Shown here piece after piece: positions 17,045 to 25,364 of a DNA stretch of 64,000 nucleotides. How positions within the stretch are numbered: position 1 is the stretch's first letter; each line of letters begins with the position of its first letter. The DNA lies in contig NZ_BAABDD010000003.1 of assembly GCF_039539445.1 (NCBI RefSeq), positions 186,001 to 250,000 of the forward strand. Reading direction: 5' to 3'. The DNA is from Salinactinospora qingdaonensis (GTDB lineage: Bacteria; Actinomycetota; Actinomycetes; Streptosporangiales; Streptosporangiaceae). The notes below the pieces were generated by a model. That model was not told the DNA's origin. It searched no databases and worked only from the letters and a program-made list of their open reading frames with translations. The translations under genes were made by a program, and so were the position numbers.

Positions 17045-18610
17045 GTGCGCACTGCGCGTTTCATTGGAAGTTGGCTGGCAGGGCTCATAGCCCTGTCCTT
17101 GGCAGTCGTCCTCTTCGTCCGGTGGTTCGGATACGCGCTGGACAACGCCAGTGCGGGCACGCCCACCATGCTGCTGCTATGGCTCGCCCTAGGAGTGAAT
17201 CTGCTGGTGTGGGGGTTCATCGGCCTGCTCCGACTGGGAGACGACTCCGTCCGAGCCGTGCTGGCGCGCCGAGGCTCGCAGCAGCGCAGGGGGGCCGCAG
17301 CGGTCCACAGCGGTCGGGTGCGAACGGCTGACCGTCACGGTACGAATGTGCTGGTCCACGCCACGGCTGGCGCCGGAAGTTCGAGGGAGGCCCTAGCGAG
17401 CGCCGGCGGCGCTGGTGGTACCGGCGCGCTCGCCGGCCCCACCGATGCGAGCGCCAGCGGCACCGACTCCGGCGAGCCGGCACCGATGTCGCTGGCCGTG
17501 ATCATCCCGGCCCACAACGAGGAGCCGGTGATCGACGCCGCCATCCAGTCCGCTCTGCGACTGTTCAACCGGTGGGACATCTACGTGGTCTCGGACAGTT
17601 CCCGGGACGCCACCGCCGATATCGCTGCCGAGACCGGTGTCAACGTGTTGGAGCTGCTGTCCAACCGCGGTAAGGCCGGCGCGATCGAGGCCGTCATCTC
17701 CGAGTTCGACCTGACCGACAACTACGACGGCGTGGTGATTCTCGACGCCGACACCGAGTTGGACGAGAAGTACATTGAGGGTGCGCGGCGCCAGCTTGCC
17801 GACCCCACGGTCGCCGCGGTGGCCGGGTTCGTCGTCGCCGAGTGGAAACCCAAGGAGCGCTCACTGCTCGGGCGGCTCATCTCCGCTTACCGCGACCGCC
17901 TCTACTGGCTGCTACAGTACCTGATCCGTTTCGGGCAGACCTGGCGCTACACCAGCACGACCTTCATCGTGCCCGGGTTCGCCAGCACCTACCGCAGCAG
18001 CGTGCTCAAGCAGCTCCACATTAACCCCAAGGGTCTGGTCATCGAGGACTTCAACATGACGTTCGAGGTGCACCACAAGCGCCTGGGACGGATCTCGATG
18101 AACCCCGGGACCAGGGCCTACTGCCAGGACCCCTTCACCCTGAGCGACTACGTCAGCCAGGTCCGGCGCTGGTCGCTGGGGTTCTGGCAGACGGTGCGGC
18201 GCCACGGCATGTGGCCCAGCCTGTTCTGGTTCGCGCTGTTCTTCTACATCGTGGAGATCGTGTTGGTGGCTGTCCTGCTGCTGGGGACCGCGGCGCTGGG
18301 CGTGTTCATGCTGCTGCCCCCGCTCACTGGTGGGGCGGCGCTCGAACTGGGGTGGTACTCCGCCGGCTACAGCGCGGTCGGCGCGCTGCTTCCCCTGACG
18401 GCGATCGCGGTGGGGTTGCTCATACCGGACTACATCCTCACCTGCCTCATGGCGACGATTCGGCGCCGGCCAAGCTACCTGATCTATGGCATGTTCTTCC
18501 TGCCGATGCGCCTCATCGACTCCTATATCGCGCTACGGACCATCCCGCAGGCATGGACCACGGTCTCCGACGGCCGGTGGAAGAGCCCTGGCCGCTCCCG
18601 CGCGTCGTGA
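17045..18610 (+). CDS. Processive family 2 glycosyltransferase, membrane-bound
   Basis: Protein of 521 residues. Two N-terminal helices (about 8-28 and 40-60) are followed by a variable Gly/Ala-rich linker, then a GT-A domain with AVIIPAHNEEPVIDAA, DAD (about 233-235, metal/UDP-sugar binding), a glycan-acceptor region and QVRRWSLGFW (about 372), the signature of processive synthases. Three to four C-terminal helices follow. This layout is shared by cellulose, hyaluronan and poly-GlcNAc synthases, so it probably polymerises and exports a beta-linked polysaccharide. GTG 17045 has GGAGG nine bases upstream. A DUF3817 gene follows. Confidence 0.85.
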   Translation: MRTARFIGSWLAGLIALSLAVVLFVRWFGYALDNASAGTPTMLLLWLALGVNLLVWGFIGLLRLGDDSVRAVLARRGSQQRRGAAAVHSGRVRTADRHGTNVLVHATAGAGSSREALASAGGAGGTGALAGPTDASASGTDSGEPAPMSLAVIIPAHNEEPVIDAAIQSALRLFNRWDIYVVSDSSRDATADIAAETGVNVLELLSNRGKAGAIEAVISEFDLTDNYDGVVILDADTELDEKYIEGARRQLADPTVAAVAGFVVAEWKPKERSLLGRLISAYRDRLYWLLQYLIRFGQTWRYTSTTFIVPGFASTYRSSVLKQLHINPKGLVIEDFNMTFEVHHKRLGRISMNPGTRAYCQDPFTLSDYVSQVRRWSLGFWQTVRRHGMWPSLFWFALFFYIVEIVLVAVLLLGTAALGVFMLLPPLTGGAALELGWYSAGYSAVGALLPLTAIAVGLLIPDYILTCLMATIRRRPSYLIYGMFFLPMRLIDSYIALRTIPQAWTTVSDGRWKSPGRSRAS

Positions 18611-18691
18611 CCCGCCCCGCTGCGGAGGGACGCGGGACAGCACATAGGCTCAAAGGGCAAAATCGGTCCGATCATCGAGGTGCCCTTAGTC

Positions 18692-19054
18692 GTGGATAGC
18701 AAGCGTCTCTCACTCGCGATCTACCGCGTACTCGCCTATGTGACAGGCGTGTGGCTGCTCCTGCTCACGTTCGTGGCGATGCCGGCGAAATACCTCTTCG
18801 ATCCCGAGACCTGGCTGATGCCTGCAATCGCCATTCCCCATGGCTACATCTACATGGTCTACGTGCTGGCGGTGCTGTGGCTGGCGATCGGCCGTGGCTG
18901 GGGGGCGCCTAAGGCGGTAGGGGTCATGATCGCGGGGACGATCCCCTTCTTGGGCTTCTTCGTGGAGCGCCGCGTGGCACGGCAGGAGAAAGCGGCACTG
19001 GCGGCCGGCTCCGCGGGGGGTCAGTCGGAGTCGGCCGAGGCACCGAAGCGCTGA
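18692..19054 (+). CDS. DUF3817 membrane protein
   Basis: Small membrane protein of 120 residues with three helices and the family motif IPHGYIYMVYVL. DUF3817 proteins are widespread in actinobacteria with unknown function. GTG 18692 is used; an in-frame GTG at 18680 is also possible. The 3' end overlaps the convergent SURF1 gene by 34 bp. It follows the glycosyltransferase by about 80 bp. Confidence 0.8.
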   Translation: MDSKRLSLAIYRVLAYVTGVWLLLLTFVAMPAKYLFDPETWLMPAIAIPHGYIYMVYVLAVLWLAIGRGWGAPKAVGVMIAGTIPFLGFFVERRVARQEKAALAAGSAGGQSESAEAPKR

Positions 19055-19872
19055 ACCTGCGGGGCGCACGAGGGGCTGCTCTCGCCGTCCCCGCCGGCGT
19101 GCTCACCCTCTTCGTGGGCTGGTTCACCGCTGCGGAGCTCGCGACGCACCAGCGATACCCAAAAGACGATGGCGGCACCGCCGAAGACCCACCACTGGGC
19201 GGCGTAGCTGACGTTGCCCCAGTCCCAGTCGATCTCGGTCGGCGGCTCGGGCGGGTCGACCGGCTGCAAGGCGGCCCGGGCCGCAGCCGAGGGGGGGATG
19301 TTCTGGTCAGCGAGGTTGAGGTAGCCGGCGTAGAGCTGGTAGGGCCACTCGTTGACCAACAGCGCCGGGGCGATACGTGCGGCCTGGCCGTCGGGTACCG
19401 ACATCGCCGAGTAGCCTTCGGCGCCCTCTTCCTGCGGCGATAGCAGCCACCCCCGAACGGTGATTCGCCCTTCGCCGGCTGGGGGTGGCCCCTGCGCGGC
19501 GGTCGCCTCGTCGATGAATCCCCGGTTGACCGTGATAGCGGTATCGGCAGCGGTGACCAGCGGCACGATCACGTAGTAGCCGCGCTCGCCGTCGTGGCGG
19601 GCCGGTACCAGCAACTGCGCTTCGGTGTCGTAGCGACCGGTCGCCGTTATGGCCTGGTTCTCCAGGGAGGCAGGAATGTACTCCCCGGGGTGCAGCACGG
19701 TGGTGACATCGCGCGCCGCGGCGAGATCCTGCGCCTGGTTAGTGACCTGCTCCAGAGTGGGCTGCTGGGCTCGGAGGAACTGCCAGTACCCCAATGTGGC
19801 GCAGCCGCACACGATCAGCAACGCTGCTAGGTGAATGGCCAACCAGCGAGGTCGCAGCAGGGAAAGTCGCAC
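19021..19872 (-). CDS. SURF1 family cytochrome oxidase assembly protein (copy 2)
   Basis: Membrane protein of 283 residues with the SURF1 architecture. The N-terminal helix carries CATLGYWQF, the periplasmic-side domain has GRYDTEAQLLVPARHD, ITVNRGFIDE and ITVRGWL, and a C-terminal helix contains YAAQWWVFGGAAIVFWVSLV. It is clearly homologous to the copy at 6481-7353 but divergent, so the two are paralogues, possibly serving different oxidases or conditions. GTG start at 19872. It converges on and overlaps DUF3817. Confidence 0.85.
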   Translation of the reverse strand: MRLSLLRPRWLAIHLAALLIVCGCATLGYWQFLRAQQPTLEQVTNQAQDLAAARDVTTVLHPGEYIPASLENQAITATGRYDTEAQLLVPARHDGERGYYVIVPLVTAADTAITVNRGFIDEATAAQGPPPAGEGRITVRGWLLSPQEEGAEGYSAMSVPDGQAARIAPALLVNEWPYQLYAGYLNLADQNIPPSAAARAALQPVDPPEPPTEIDWDWGNVSYAAQWWVFGGAAIVFWVSLVRRELRSGEPAHEEGEHAGGDGESSPSCAPQVQRFGASADSD

Positions 19873-19965
19873 GCTCCCAGGCTATGGGGAGCGCTGGCCC
19901 CTCCCACCTCACCCCCCGTTTACCGTCCGAGCTGTCCGCTTGGTCAGGAGTAGAACTATGAATGG

Positions 19966-19984
19966 AAATTACTTTAAGTAATTT
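19966..19984. promoter_or_regulatory. AT-rich perfect palindrome
   Basis: AAATTACTT-T-AAGTAATTT, a 19-bp perfect dyad within GC-rich surroundings, about 95 bp upstream of SURF1 copy 2. Operator-like. Confidence 0.4.
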
Positions 19985-20447
19985 TCTGTGACTGAGGGTT
20001 GTTACAGCAGATCAGGATGGGTAATGTACGTACCAGAGCGAGAGAGGAAAGACCGAATCTCGCTCGCGGACCTTCCAAAGGTCGCGACTCCAGGGGGGAG
20101 GAGTCCGCGACCGCTCCCGAGGCGAGGGCCGTCTCCGTGATTTTGAGGGGGGACACGGGGGCGGCCCTCGCGCATTTCCGGGCACCCCTTTCCTGGCGAC
20201 GCGCGTACCGCCGCCATACGGCGGCCCGCAGTCCGAAACCCCGCGCCGCGCAAGCGTCACAGCCATCACCGCCGAAACCGGGGCCGCACGGGACGGCCGC
20301 ACGTACCCCCGTTTCCCCAGGTCAGCCAGGCCCGCATGTCACGCCTCCGGTATCGCCGACCGTAAGCGTGCAGGACACCATCCGGCAGGGATCGGCGCCG
20401 CGTCGCGGCAGTCGCAGCGGCATGACTTTCGTCACGCAGCCGCCATA

Positions 20448-20468
20448 GCCACTGCCCAGGGCAGTGGC
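20448..20468. promoter_or_regulatory. 21-bp perfect palindrome
   Basis: GCCACTGCCC-A-GGGCAGTGGC lies about 240 bp upstream of the ArsR-like regulator gene. It could be an operator or a hairpin. Confidence 0.4.
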
Positions 20469-20710
20469 GTTACCTCGAACGGCGATACCTAAAGCTGGGG
20501 AACCGCTGCTTTGGAGGGCGGTTTGTCGGTGACCGGGTTCGGCAACGCCAGCTTCGGGCGTTCTGGGACACGCTTCCGGCGGGACTCATGGATTATCCGG
20601 CGAACACGCCGAGGGCCCCACACCAATGTCGCCGCCCCCTACGGGCCTCACCACGATTGCCGTGAGCACTTTGCCGGCAGCGGGCCGCCAGAGGAACGGG
20701 AACGGACGGG

Positions 20711-21613
20711 ATGCTGCGGATTCACTTCTCTGACCGGGACTGGCAGCGGCTACGCATCGCCTCCCGGCCTGAGCCCATGTGGGAGATGGTGCTCAGCCTG
20801 TACATGCTCGGGGAGGCTTCCGAGGGACTCGTCTTTGGCCAGTGGCGGCAACGTGTATTGCACCGGCTGCTCCACCACGGCAGACGCCTCCTCGAACTGG
20901 TGCCGCCAGAAGGCTACTCGCCGGACTTCCTCAGTCTGGACCTGCGCTACGGACAGGGGAACAGCCCCACCTGGACCAATGCGCTCATGCGCAAGGACAC
21001 GGCAGCGATGCGTTGGCTGGGCCAAGCGCTCAACAGCTACTTCGACGTCGCGCTGCGCCCCTACCGGAGCTACATCTACGGGGTCGTCGAACGCAGCGCA
21101 CGCTTGGCCCGGGAGGGTACCCCCGAAACGTCCCCCGATCGCTCCCCTTGCACGGCAGGCACCGACCGGAACGAGACTGCCCAGCACCGTAGAGATCAAC
21201 TACGGCGTACAGCAGGACCTGCACCTGAGCGGACGCGGCCTGCTGCTGGTACCAGCGTTCTGCTGCGTGAGAAACCCGGTCACCTTCCTCGACAGTTCGC
21301 TACCGCCCGTGCTGATGTGCCCCTCGAACACCCACCAGTGTCCTTCCTAGCCAAAGCCGCCGCGGGAACAGGTCCCACGACCGAGGTACTGGGACGGTTA
21401 CTGGGCCAGACCCGCGCCGCGGTACTGCGGTCGCTGTGCACCGAGCAGACCAGGGGCGAACTCGCACGCGAAGTCGGCATCTCCCCCTCCTCGGCTAGCG
21501 AGCACGCGACGCTGCTGCGTGAGGCCGGACTGGTGGCCAGCGAACGTCACGGCAACACGGTCCGCCAAAGTCTCACCACCCTTGGCCTGGAACTGCTGTA
21601 CCCGTCAAGGTAA
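20711..21613 (+). pseudogene. ArsR-type winged-helix regulator, frame-disrupted in the middle
   Basis: The N-terminal domain (MLRIHFSDRDWQRLRIASRP, about residues 1-130) and C-terminal winged helix (GELAREVGISPSSASEHATL) are in one frame. The expected middle segment, which includes GRGLLLVPA, reads only in the next frame, about 21150-21330. Thus two compensating shifts (about 21120-21160 and 21325-21350) replace roughly 60 residues by an Arg/Thr/Pro-rich tract. An uninterrupted frame of 300 codons exists, so a protein could be made, but its middle would be non-native. ATG 20711 has GGACGGG upstream. Sequencing error remains possible. Confidence 0.7.
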
Positions 21614-22166
21614 GACCGGCGCTCGCGCCCGGTTGCCGCGCGTCTCAGCGCTTCGGCTTCTTGGTGGGCCAGCCCTGCTGCCGGGCAAGCTGGCGCAGCA
21701 GCGGGAACAGCCGCGGGGAATCGGGCAGGGACATCCCGAGCAGGGTGGCCGCCCTACCGGGGCTGTACTGCCGGATCTTTACCTCGCCGGCCTTGGTGTT
21801 GCCAACGTTGTGCTTGGACGCAGCTCCATCACGCCACGGGATGACCTGGTAGTTCTCCTCTCGCTTGAGGGTAAGGCCCCGTTGAAGAGGTAGCCGCCCC
21901 GGCTACGGCGCACCAGCGACGCAAGCCACAGCCTCAGCGCCGGCACCTGTGGGGCAGGACGCCACCACCCCGCGATCTCCTATCCGTGACTACTCTTCCA
22001 CCAAGAAAGTGATAGGCATCACATTCACACAGGGAGGGGGTAACTGTTGTGACTGACTTGGTACGGCGATGGCACGGGGTTGGAACGCCGACTTCCACGA
22101 AAAGCCCTGAAGCAGGGGCCTGGATACGGGTAAGCTTTGCTGAACCGCCGTTCCCGGAGGTTACAT
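21614..22166. other. Intergenic region containing an antisense coding remnant
   Basis: About 550 bp between the ArsR-like pseudogene and the hydrolase gene. A minus-strand coding-like segment occupies 21645-21902. The rest shows only a GGGAGGGGG-preceded GTG at 22049 whose frame runs into the hydrolase gene and is not credible. Confidence 0.4.
21645..21902 (-). pseudogene. 5'-truncated coding remnant, unknown family
   Basis: On the minus strand an open frame of 85 codons between TAG (21903-21905) and TGA (21645-21647) has very strong GC3 bias and protein-like composition, but no ATG or GTG near its 5' end. It contains EENYQVIPWRDGAASKHNVG and ends ARQQGWPTKKPKR. It reads like the C-terminus of a basic protein whose 5' part has been lost. 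No family recognised. Confidence 0.4.
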
Positions 22167-22931
22167 ATGGCCCTGGTTCCCTTGCAGCACCGATTCGACG
22201 GGCCACGCCACGCTCCCGTGGTGATCCTGCTGCCCGCGTTGGGAACACAGTGGTCGATGTGGGCCCCTCAAATGGCCGAACTCACGCGCAGCGCGCGGGT
22301 GCTCCGAGTGAACCACCGCGGCCACGGCGCCTCACCGGCGCCTGAGGGCAGTTACAGCATCGCGGAGCTGGGCGGCGATATCCTCGACCTGCTCGACTCC
22401 TACGACCAGGAGCGGTTCTCGGTGATCGGAGCTGGGCTGGGCGGCGTGGTGGGACTGTGGTTGGCCGCCGCCGAGCCCGAGCGGGTCCGGCGTATGGCCC
22501 TGCTCTGCACGACCGCGTGCCCGCCGGCGGCGCGCTGGCGCCGCATCGGGCGACGGGTCCGCACCGGCGGCATGGCTGAAGTGCAGCAAGAAGCTACCCG
22601 CCCCTGGTTCACCCCCGGTTTCACCATCTCCCACCCCGGTACGGTGACGCGGCTGGGTGAGGAGTTCGGCGCCACCGCAACGACCGGCTACGCCGGTTGC
22701 TGCGACGCCCTCACCAACGCCGACCAGCGCCACAAGCTCGGCCAGATCCGCGCCGCCACACTGGTGATCTCCGCCGCCCACGACCCCGCGACTCCGCCGG
22801 GGCACGGACAGCGGCTGGCCGACGGCATCCCCGAGGCGCAACTGGAGATCGTCGAGGGGGCCGCGCACCTGGCCAATATCGAACAGGGTGACCGGGTCAA
22901 CGAACTGCTGCGGAAGTATGTAGTGCACTGA
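22167..22931 (+). CDS. Alpha/beta hydrolase (PcaD-like) lacking the nucleophile Ser
   Basis: Protein of 254 residues with an alpha/beta-hydrolase fold like 3-oxoadipate enol-lactonases: VVILLPALGTQWSMW (oxyanion region), NHRGHGAS, and the acid and His positions in ISAAHDPATPP and EGAAHLANIE. The nucleophile elbow reads IGAGLGG instead of G-x-S-x-G, so Gly replaces the catalytic Ser. It may be non-hydrolytic (for example a cofactor-free dioxygenase-like or binding role) or inactive. ATG 22167 has GGAGG nine bases upstream. No beta-ketoadipate pathway genes are nearby. Confidence 0.8.
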   Translation: MALVPLQHRFDGPRHAPVVILLPALGTQWSMWAPQMAELTRSARVLRVNHRGHGASPAPEGSYSIAELGGDILDLLDSYDQERFSVIGAGLGGVVGLWLAAAEPERVRRMALLCTTACPPAARWRRIGRRVRTGGMAEVQQEATRPWFTPGFTISHPGTVTRLGEEFGATATTGYAGCCDALTNADQRHKLGQIRAATLVISAAHDPATPPGHGQRLADGIPEAQLEIVEGAAHLANIEQGDRVNELLRKYVVH

Positions 22932-23084
22932 ACCCGTTATCGGAGGCAGGCGATACAATCGCTGGCGGTGGTGGGGCCCACCGTGCCCGCCGAGTGCGAC
23001 CTTCGAGCACGCGGGGGCGAAACCGCGACGAAGATAGCGCCAACGGTCCCTGTCAGTGTGCGGAAACGCTGATAGGAGACGACT

Positions 23085-23603
23085 GTGCCCAATACGCCCG
23101 ACCCGCGAACCGAACCCGTCGCCCCCGATGTCGATCTGGGCGCCTCCCGGTCGCGTGGTGAGCCCCCCGAGCGGCTGGGGCCCGTCTTACTGGCCGTCTC
23201 GGTCGGCGGTGCGCTGGGCGCGCTCGCCCGGTGGGGGGTGGCGCAGACGCTCCCGCCGGTGCCGGGAACGTTTCCCTGGCCGGTGTACGTGGTCAACGTC
23301 GTGGGCTGTTTCGCGATCGGGATCTTGATGGTCGCCATCGCCGGAGCTGGGCCGCGGTGGCGGCTGGTTCGCCCCTTCCTCGGCACCGGGGTGCTGGGTG
23401 GCTACACGACATTCGCCACAGCGATGACGGGAACCGCGCGGCTCGTGGAGAGCGGGGAGGTGGCGACAGCGCTGAGCTATCTGGCGGGCACACTCGCCAG
23501 CGCGCTCCTAGCGGTATGGGCGGGTTCGGTGCTGGCCGAGTCGGTACTGCGGCGCCGTTCGCACCCGCGTGAGGCCCCTACGCCGATCGGGCGGCACCGG
23601 TGA
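23085..23603 (+). CDS. crcB: CrcB/FluC fluoride channel subunit, N-extended
   Basis: Membrane protein of 172 residues. A soluble N-terminal extension of about 40 residues is followed by the four-helix CrcB fold: SVGGALGALARWGVAQ, VNVVGCFAIGI and GTGVLGGYTTFATAMTG. Fluc channels export fluoride as dual-topology dimers; actinobacteria often encode two different subunits. GTG 23085 has AGGAGA seven bases upstream. Its stop overlaps the next crcB start (GTGA), so the two are translationally coupled. Confidence 0.92.
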   Translation: MPNTPDPRTEPVAPDVDLGASRSRGEPPERLGPVLLAVSVGGALGALARWGVAQTLPPVPGTFPWPVYVVNVVGCFAIGILMVAIAGAGPRWRLVRPFLGTGVLGGYTTFATAMTGTARLVESGEVATALSYLAGTLASALLAVWAGSVLAESVLRRRSHPREAPTPIGRHR

Positions 23604-23956
23604 CCCCGCTGCTCGTGGCGCTCGGTGCTGCCGTCGGGGCTCCACTGCGCTACCTGATCGACCGGTTCGTGCAGACACGGCATGAATCCGGGTTCCCGTG
23701 GGGAACGTGCGTGGTCAACGTCATCGGCTCCTTTGGTCTGGGACTGCTGTTAGCGGCCCCACTGCCCCACCAGGTCGGCGCGCTGTTGGGGACCGGAACG
23801 CTGGGCGCGCTGACCACGTACTCCACCTTCGGCTACCAGACAGTGCAACTGGCCCGCGACGGCGAACGCACCCTGGCCCTCCTCAACGCGGTCGTCAGCC
23901 TGGCCGCCGGGTTGGGAACCGCCTATTGCGGAGCCGCCGTGGGCGGTGCACTCTGA
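23600..23956 (+). CDS. crcB: CrcB/FluC fluoride channel subunit
   Basis: Protein of 118 residues, typical Fluc size: GAAVGAPLRYLIDRF, GTCVVNVIGSFGLGLL and GTGTLGALTTYSTFGYQT with the pore Phe and Thr/Ser track. GTG 23600 overlaps the first crcB stop by four bases. The pair probably assembles as a heterodimer. No fluoride riboswitch could be convincingly drawn upstream of the pair. Confidence 0.92.
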   Translation: MTPLLVALGAAVGAPLRYLIDRFVQTRHESGFPWGTCVVNVIGSFGLGLLLAAPLPHQVGALLGTGTLGALTTYSTFGYQTVQLARDGERTLALLNAVVSLAAGLGTAYCGAAVGGAL

Positions 23957-24149
23957 GCCGCTCGCCGCGCAACCGCCGAGGTGTCCCGGCCGGAGCCCGC
24001 CTCCTCGCCCGCGCCACGACTCTTGGGCTATAGCCACCACCTGCTCGTGGCCAGCCGGTGAGCACAACCGGCTCTTTCCGGGGAACGGGACGCTCCCTGC
24101 CGCCGCGAAGCGGCGCCCCGGGGCGCCACACTCCTCTTGGAACCGCCCA

Positions 24150-24172
24150 GCGGCCCCGCACGGAGGGGCCGC
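24150..24172 (+). terminator. Probable crcB operon terminator
   Basis: 8-bp stem GCGGCCCC/GGGGCCGC with a 7-nt loop, about 195 bp downstream of the second crcB. Confidence 0.4.
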
Positions 24173-24364
24173 CGTACTTCATCCGCCGCTCTCGTTTCGG
24201 TCATCGGCTCCGCGGGTGCCCGCTGGTGCGCGGCGGGCGGGGAACGGCTGTGCTGTCCGGTGGGACTCTTTGCCATTAGTGCTGGTGAGCGAGGTATTTC
24301 CTACTTTATCGACAACACCTCTTTCGTTATATGTAGCATGAGTGCTATCAATTGAAGCAGTAAT

Positions 24365-24377
24365 TACGTAGTACGTA
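24365..24377. promoter_or_regulatory. Palindromic operator candidate of the ABC exporter operon
   Basis: TACGTA-G-TACGTA, a perfect 13-bp dyad 18 bp upstream of the ATPase start codon and just before its GGAGAA ribosome site. Position suits repression by a dimeric regulator, possibly the Xre-type protein downstream. Confidence 0.45.
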
Positions 24378-24394
24378 GTGGAGAGCGGAGAACT

Positions 24395-25363
24395 ATGACC
24401 GTGGCTGACGAGACACGTGTGGCCACTCACTCCCCCCGATCCGCCGACACCGAGGTCACCCTGGACGTGCGTGGCCTGCGGATGCGTTACGGCCAGGTGG
24501 ACGTCCTGGACGGAGTGGACCTCACCGCGCGGCGCGGCGAGGTTGTGGCGTTGCTAGGGCCCAATGGGGTCGGGAAGACAACGACGATCGAAATCCTGGA
24601 AGGCTTCCGGATGCGTTCGGCCGGAGAGGTCAGCGTGCTCGGCGTCGACCCGGCCCACGGCGACGAGGACTGGCGCTCCCGGTTGGGCATCGTGTTGCAG
24701 TCCTGGCGCGACCACGGCAAGTGGAAAGTGGGCGAACTTCTGGCCCACATGGGTGGCTACTACCAGCCCCACTCCACGCCGCTGCGTCCCCGCCCGCGCG
24801 ACGTCACGGAACTGCTAGCCCGGGTGGGGCTGAGCGAACACGCCGAGAAGCGCGTCAACTCACTGTCCGGTGGGCAGCGGCGACGTCTCGACGTCGCGAT
24901 CGGGATCGTGGGCCGCCCCGAACTGCTGTTCCTAGACGAGCCCACCGCCGGTTTCGACCCCGAGGCCCGTCGCGAATTCCACGACGTCGTGCACAACCTG
25001 GCCGACTTCGAGGACACCACGATCCTGCTGAGCACCCACGACCTTGACGAGGCCGAGAAGCTCGCCGACCGCATCCTGATCCTGGCGGGAGGCCGCATCG
25101 TCGCCGAGGGCAGCCCCGACGAGCTGGCGCGGCGGGTCTCGCGCGAATCCGAGGTGCACTGGAGCATCGACGGCGAACGCTACGTCCACGCCACATCCGA
25201 CGTGACCGGGTTCGTGCGCGGGTTGTTTGCGGAGTACGGCGATGACGTCGCCGACCTGGACATCCGCCGGGCGACGCTGGAGGACACCTATATGACGCTG
25301 GTGCAACGCCACGAGAGCGGCGAAGCCGACGACATCGACACGACCAGCTTCGAGGAGGAGTGA
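24395..25363 (+). CDS. ABC transporter ATP-binding protein
   Basis: Cytosolic ATPase of 322 residues of an export-type (ABC-2) transporter. The Walker A is LLGPNGVGKTTT (about 53-64), the Q-loop IVLQSWRD, the signature NSLSGGQRRRL, Walker B LLFLDEPTAGFDPE and the switch His STHDLDE. A C-terminal extension (about 240-322) matches drug-resistance ATPases of the DrrA/CcmA type. ATG 24395 has GGAG upstream. The permease starts one base after the stop, so they form an operon. Confidence 0.92.
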   Translation: MTVADETRVATHSPRSADTEVTLDVRGLRMRYGQVDVLDGVDLTARRGEVVALLGPNGVGKTTTIEILEGFRMRSAGEVSVLGVDPAHGDEDWRSRLGIVLQSWRDHGKWKVGELLAHMGGYYQPHSTPLRPRPRDVTELLARVGLSEHAEKRVNSLSGGQRRRLDVAIGIVGRPELLFLDEPTAGFDPEARREFHDVVHNLADFEDTTILLSTHDLDEAEKLADRILILAGGRIVAEGSPDELARRVSRESEVHWSIDGERYVHATSDVTGFVRGLFAEYGDDVADLDIRRATLEDTYMTLVQRHESGEADDIDTTSFEEE

Positions 25364-25364
25364 T

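Larger units (their letters stand above)
19873..20710. other. Long non-coding region
   Basis: About 840 bp without a credible gene. It contains an AT-rich palindrome at 19966-19984 near the SURF1 start and a perfect 21-bp GC dyad at 20448-20468. Open frames here have poor codon bias. Confidence 0.5.
23957..24394. other. Intergenic region upstream of ABC exporter
   Basis: About 440 bp. It holds a GC hairpin at 24150-24172 (GCGGCCCC/GGGGCCGC, probable crcB terminator). An AT-rich promoter zone follows from 24295, with two dyads: TAGCA-TGAG-TGCTA at 24334-24347 and the palindrome at 24365-24377. Confidence 0.5.

Noticed and set aside
19999..20448. Plus-strand frame in the 20 kb gap
   Set aside because: Poor codon bias, many Arg/Pro from GC-rich random sequence, no ribosome site.
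22049..22345. Gene starting at GTG 22049 with a good ribosome site
   Set aside because: Its frame runs through the well-supported hydrolase start in another frame and has no family resemblance.
22932..23084. Fluoride (crcB) riboswitch before the crcB pair
   Set aside because: The conserved pseudoknot and hallmark segments could not be drawn; only a generic TGATAGGAG near the start is similar.
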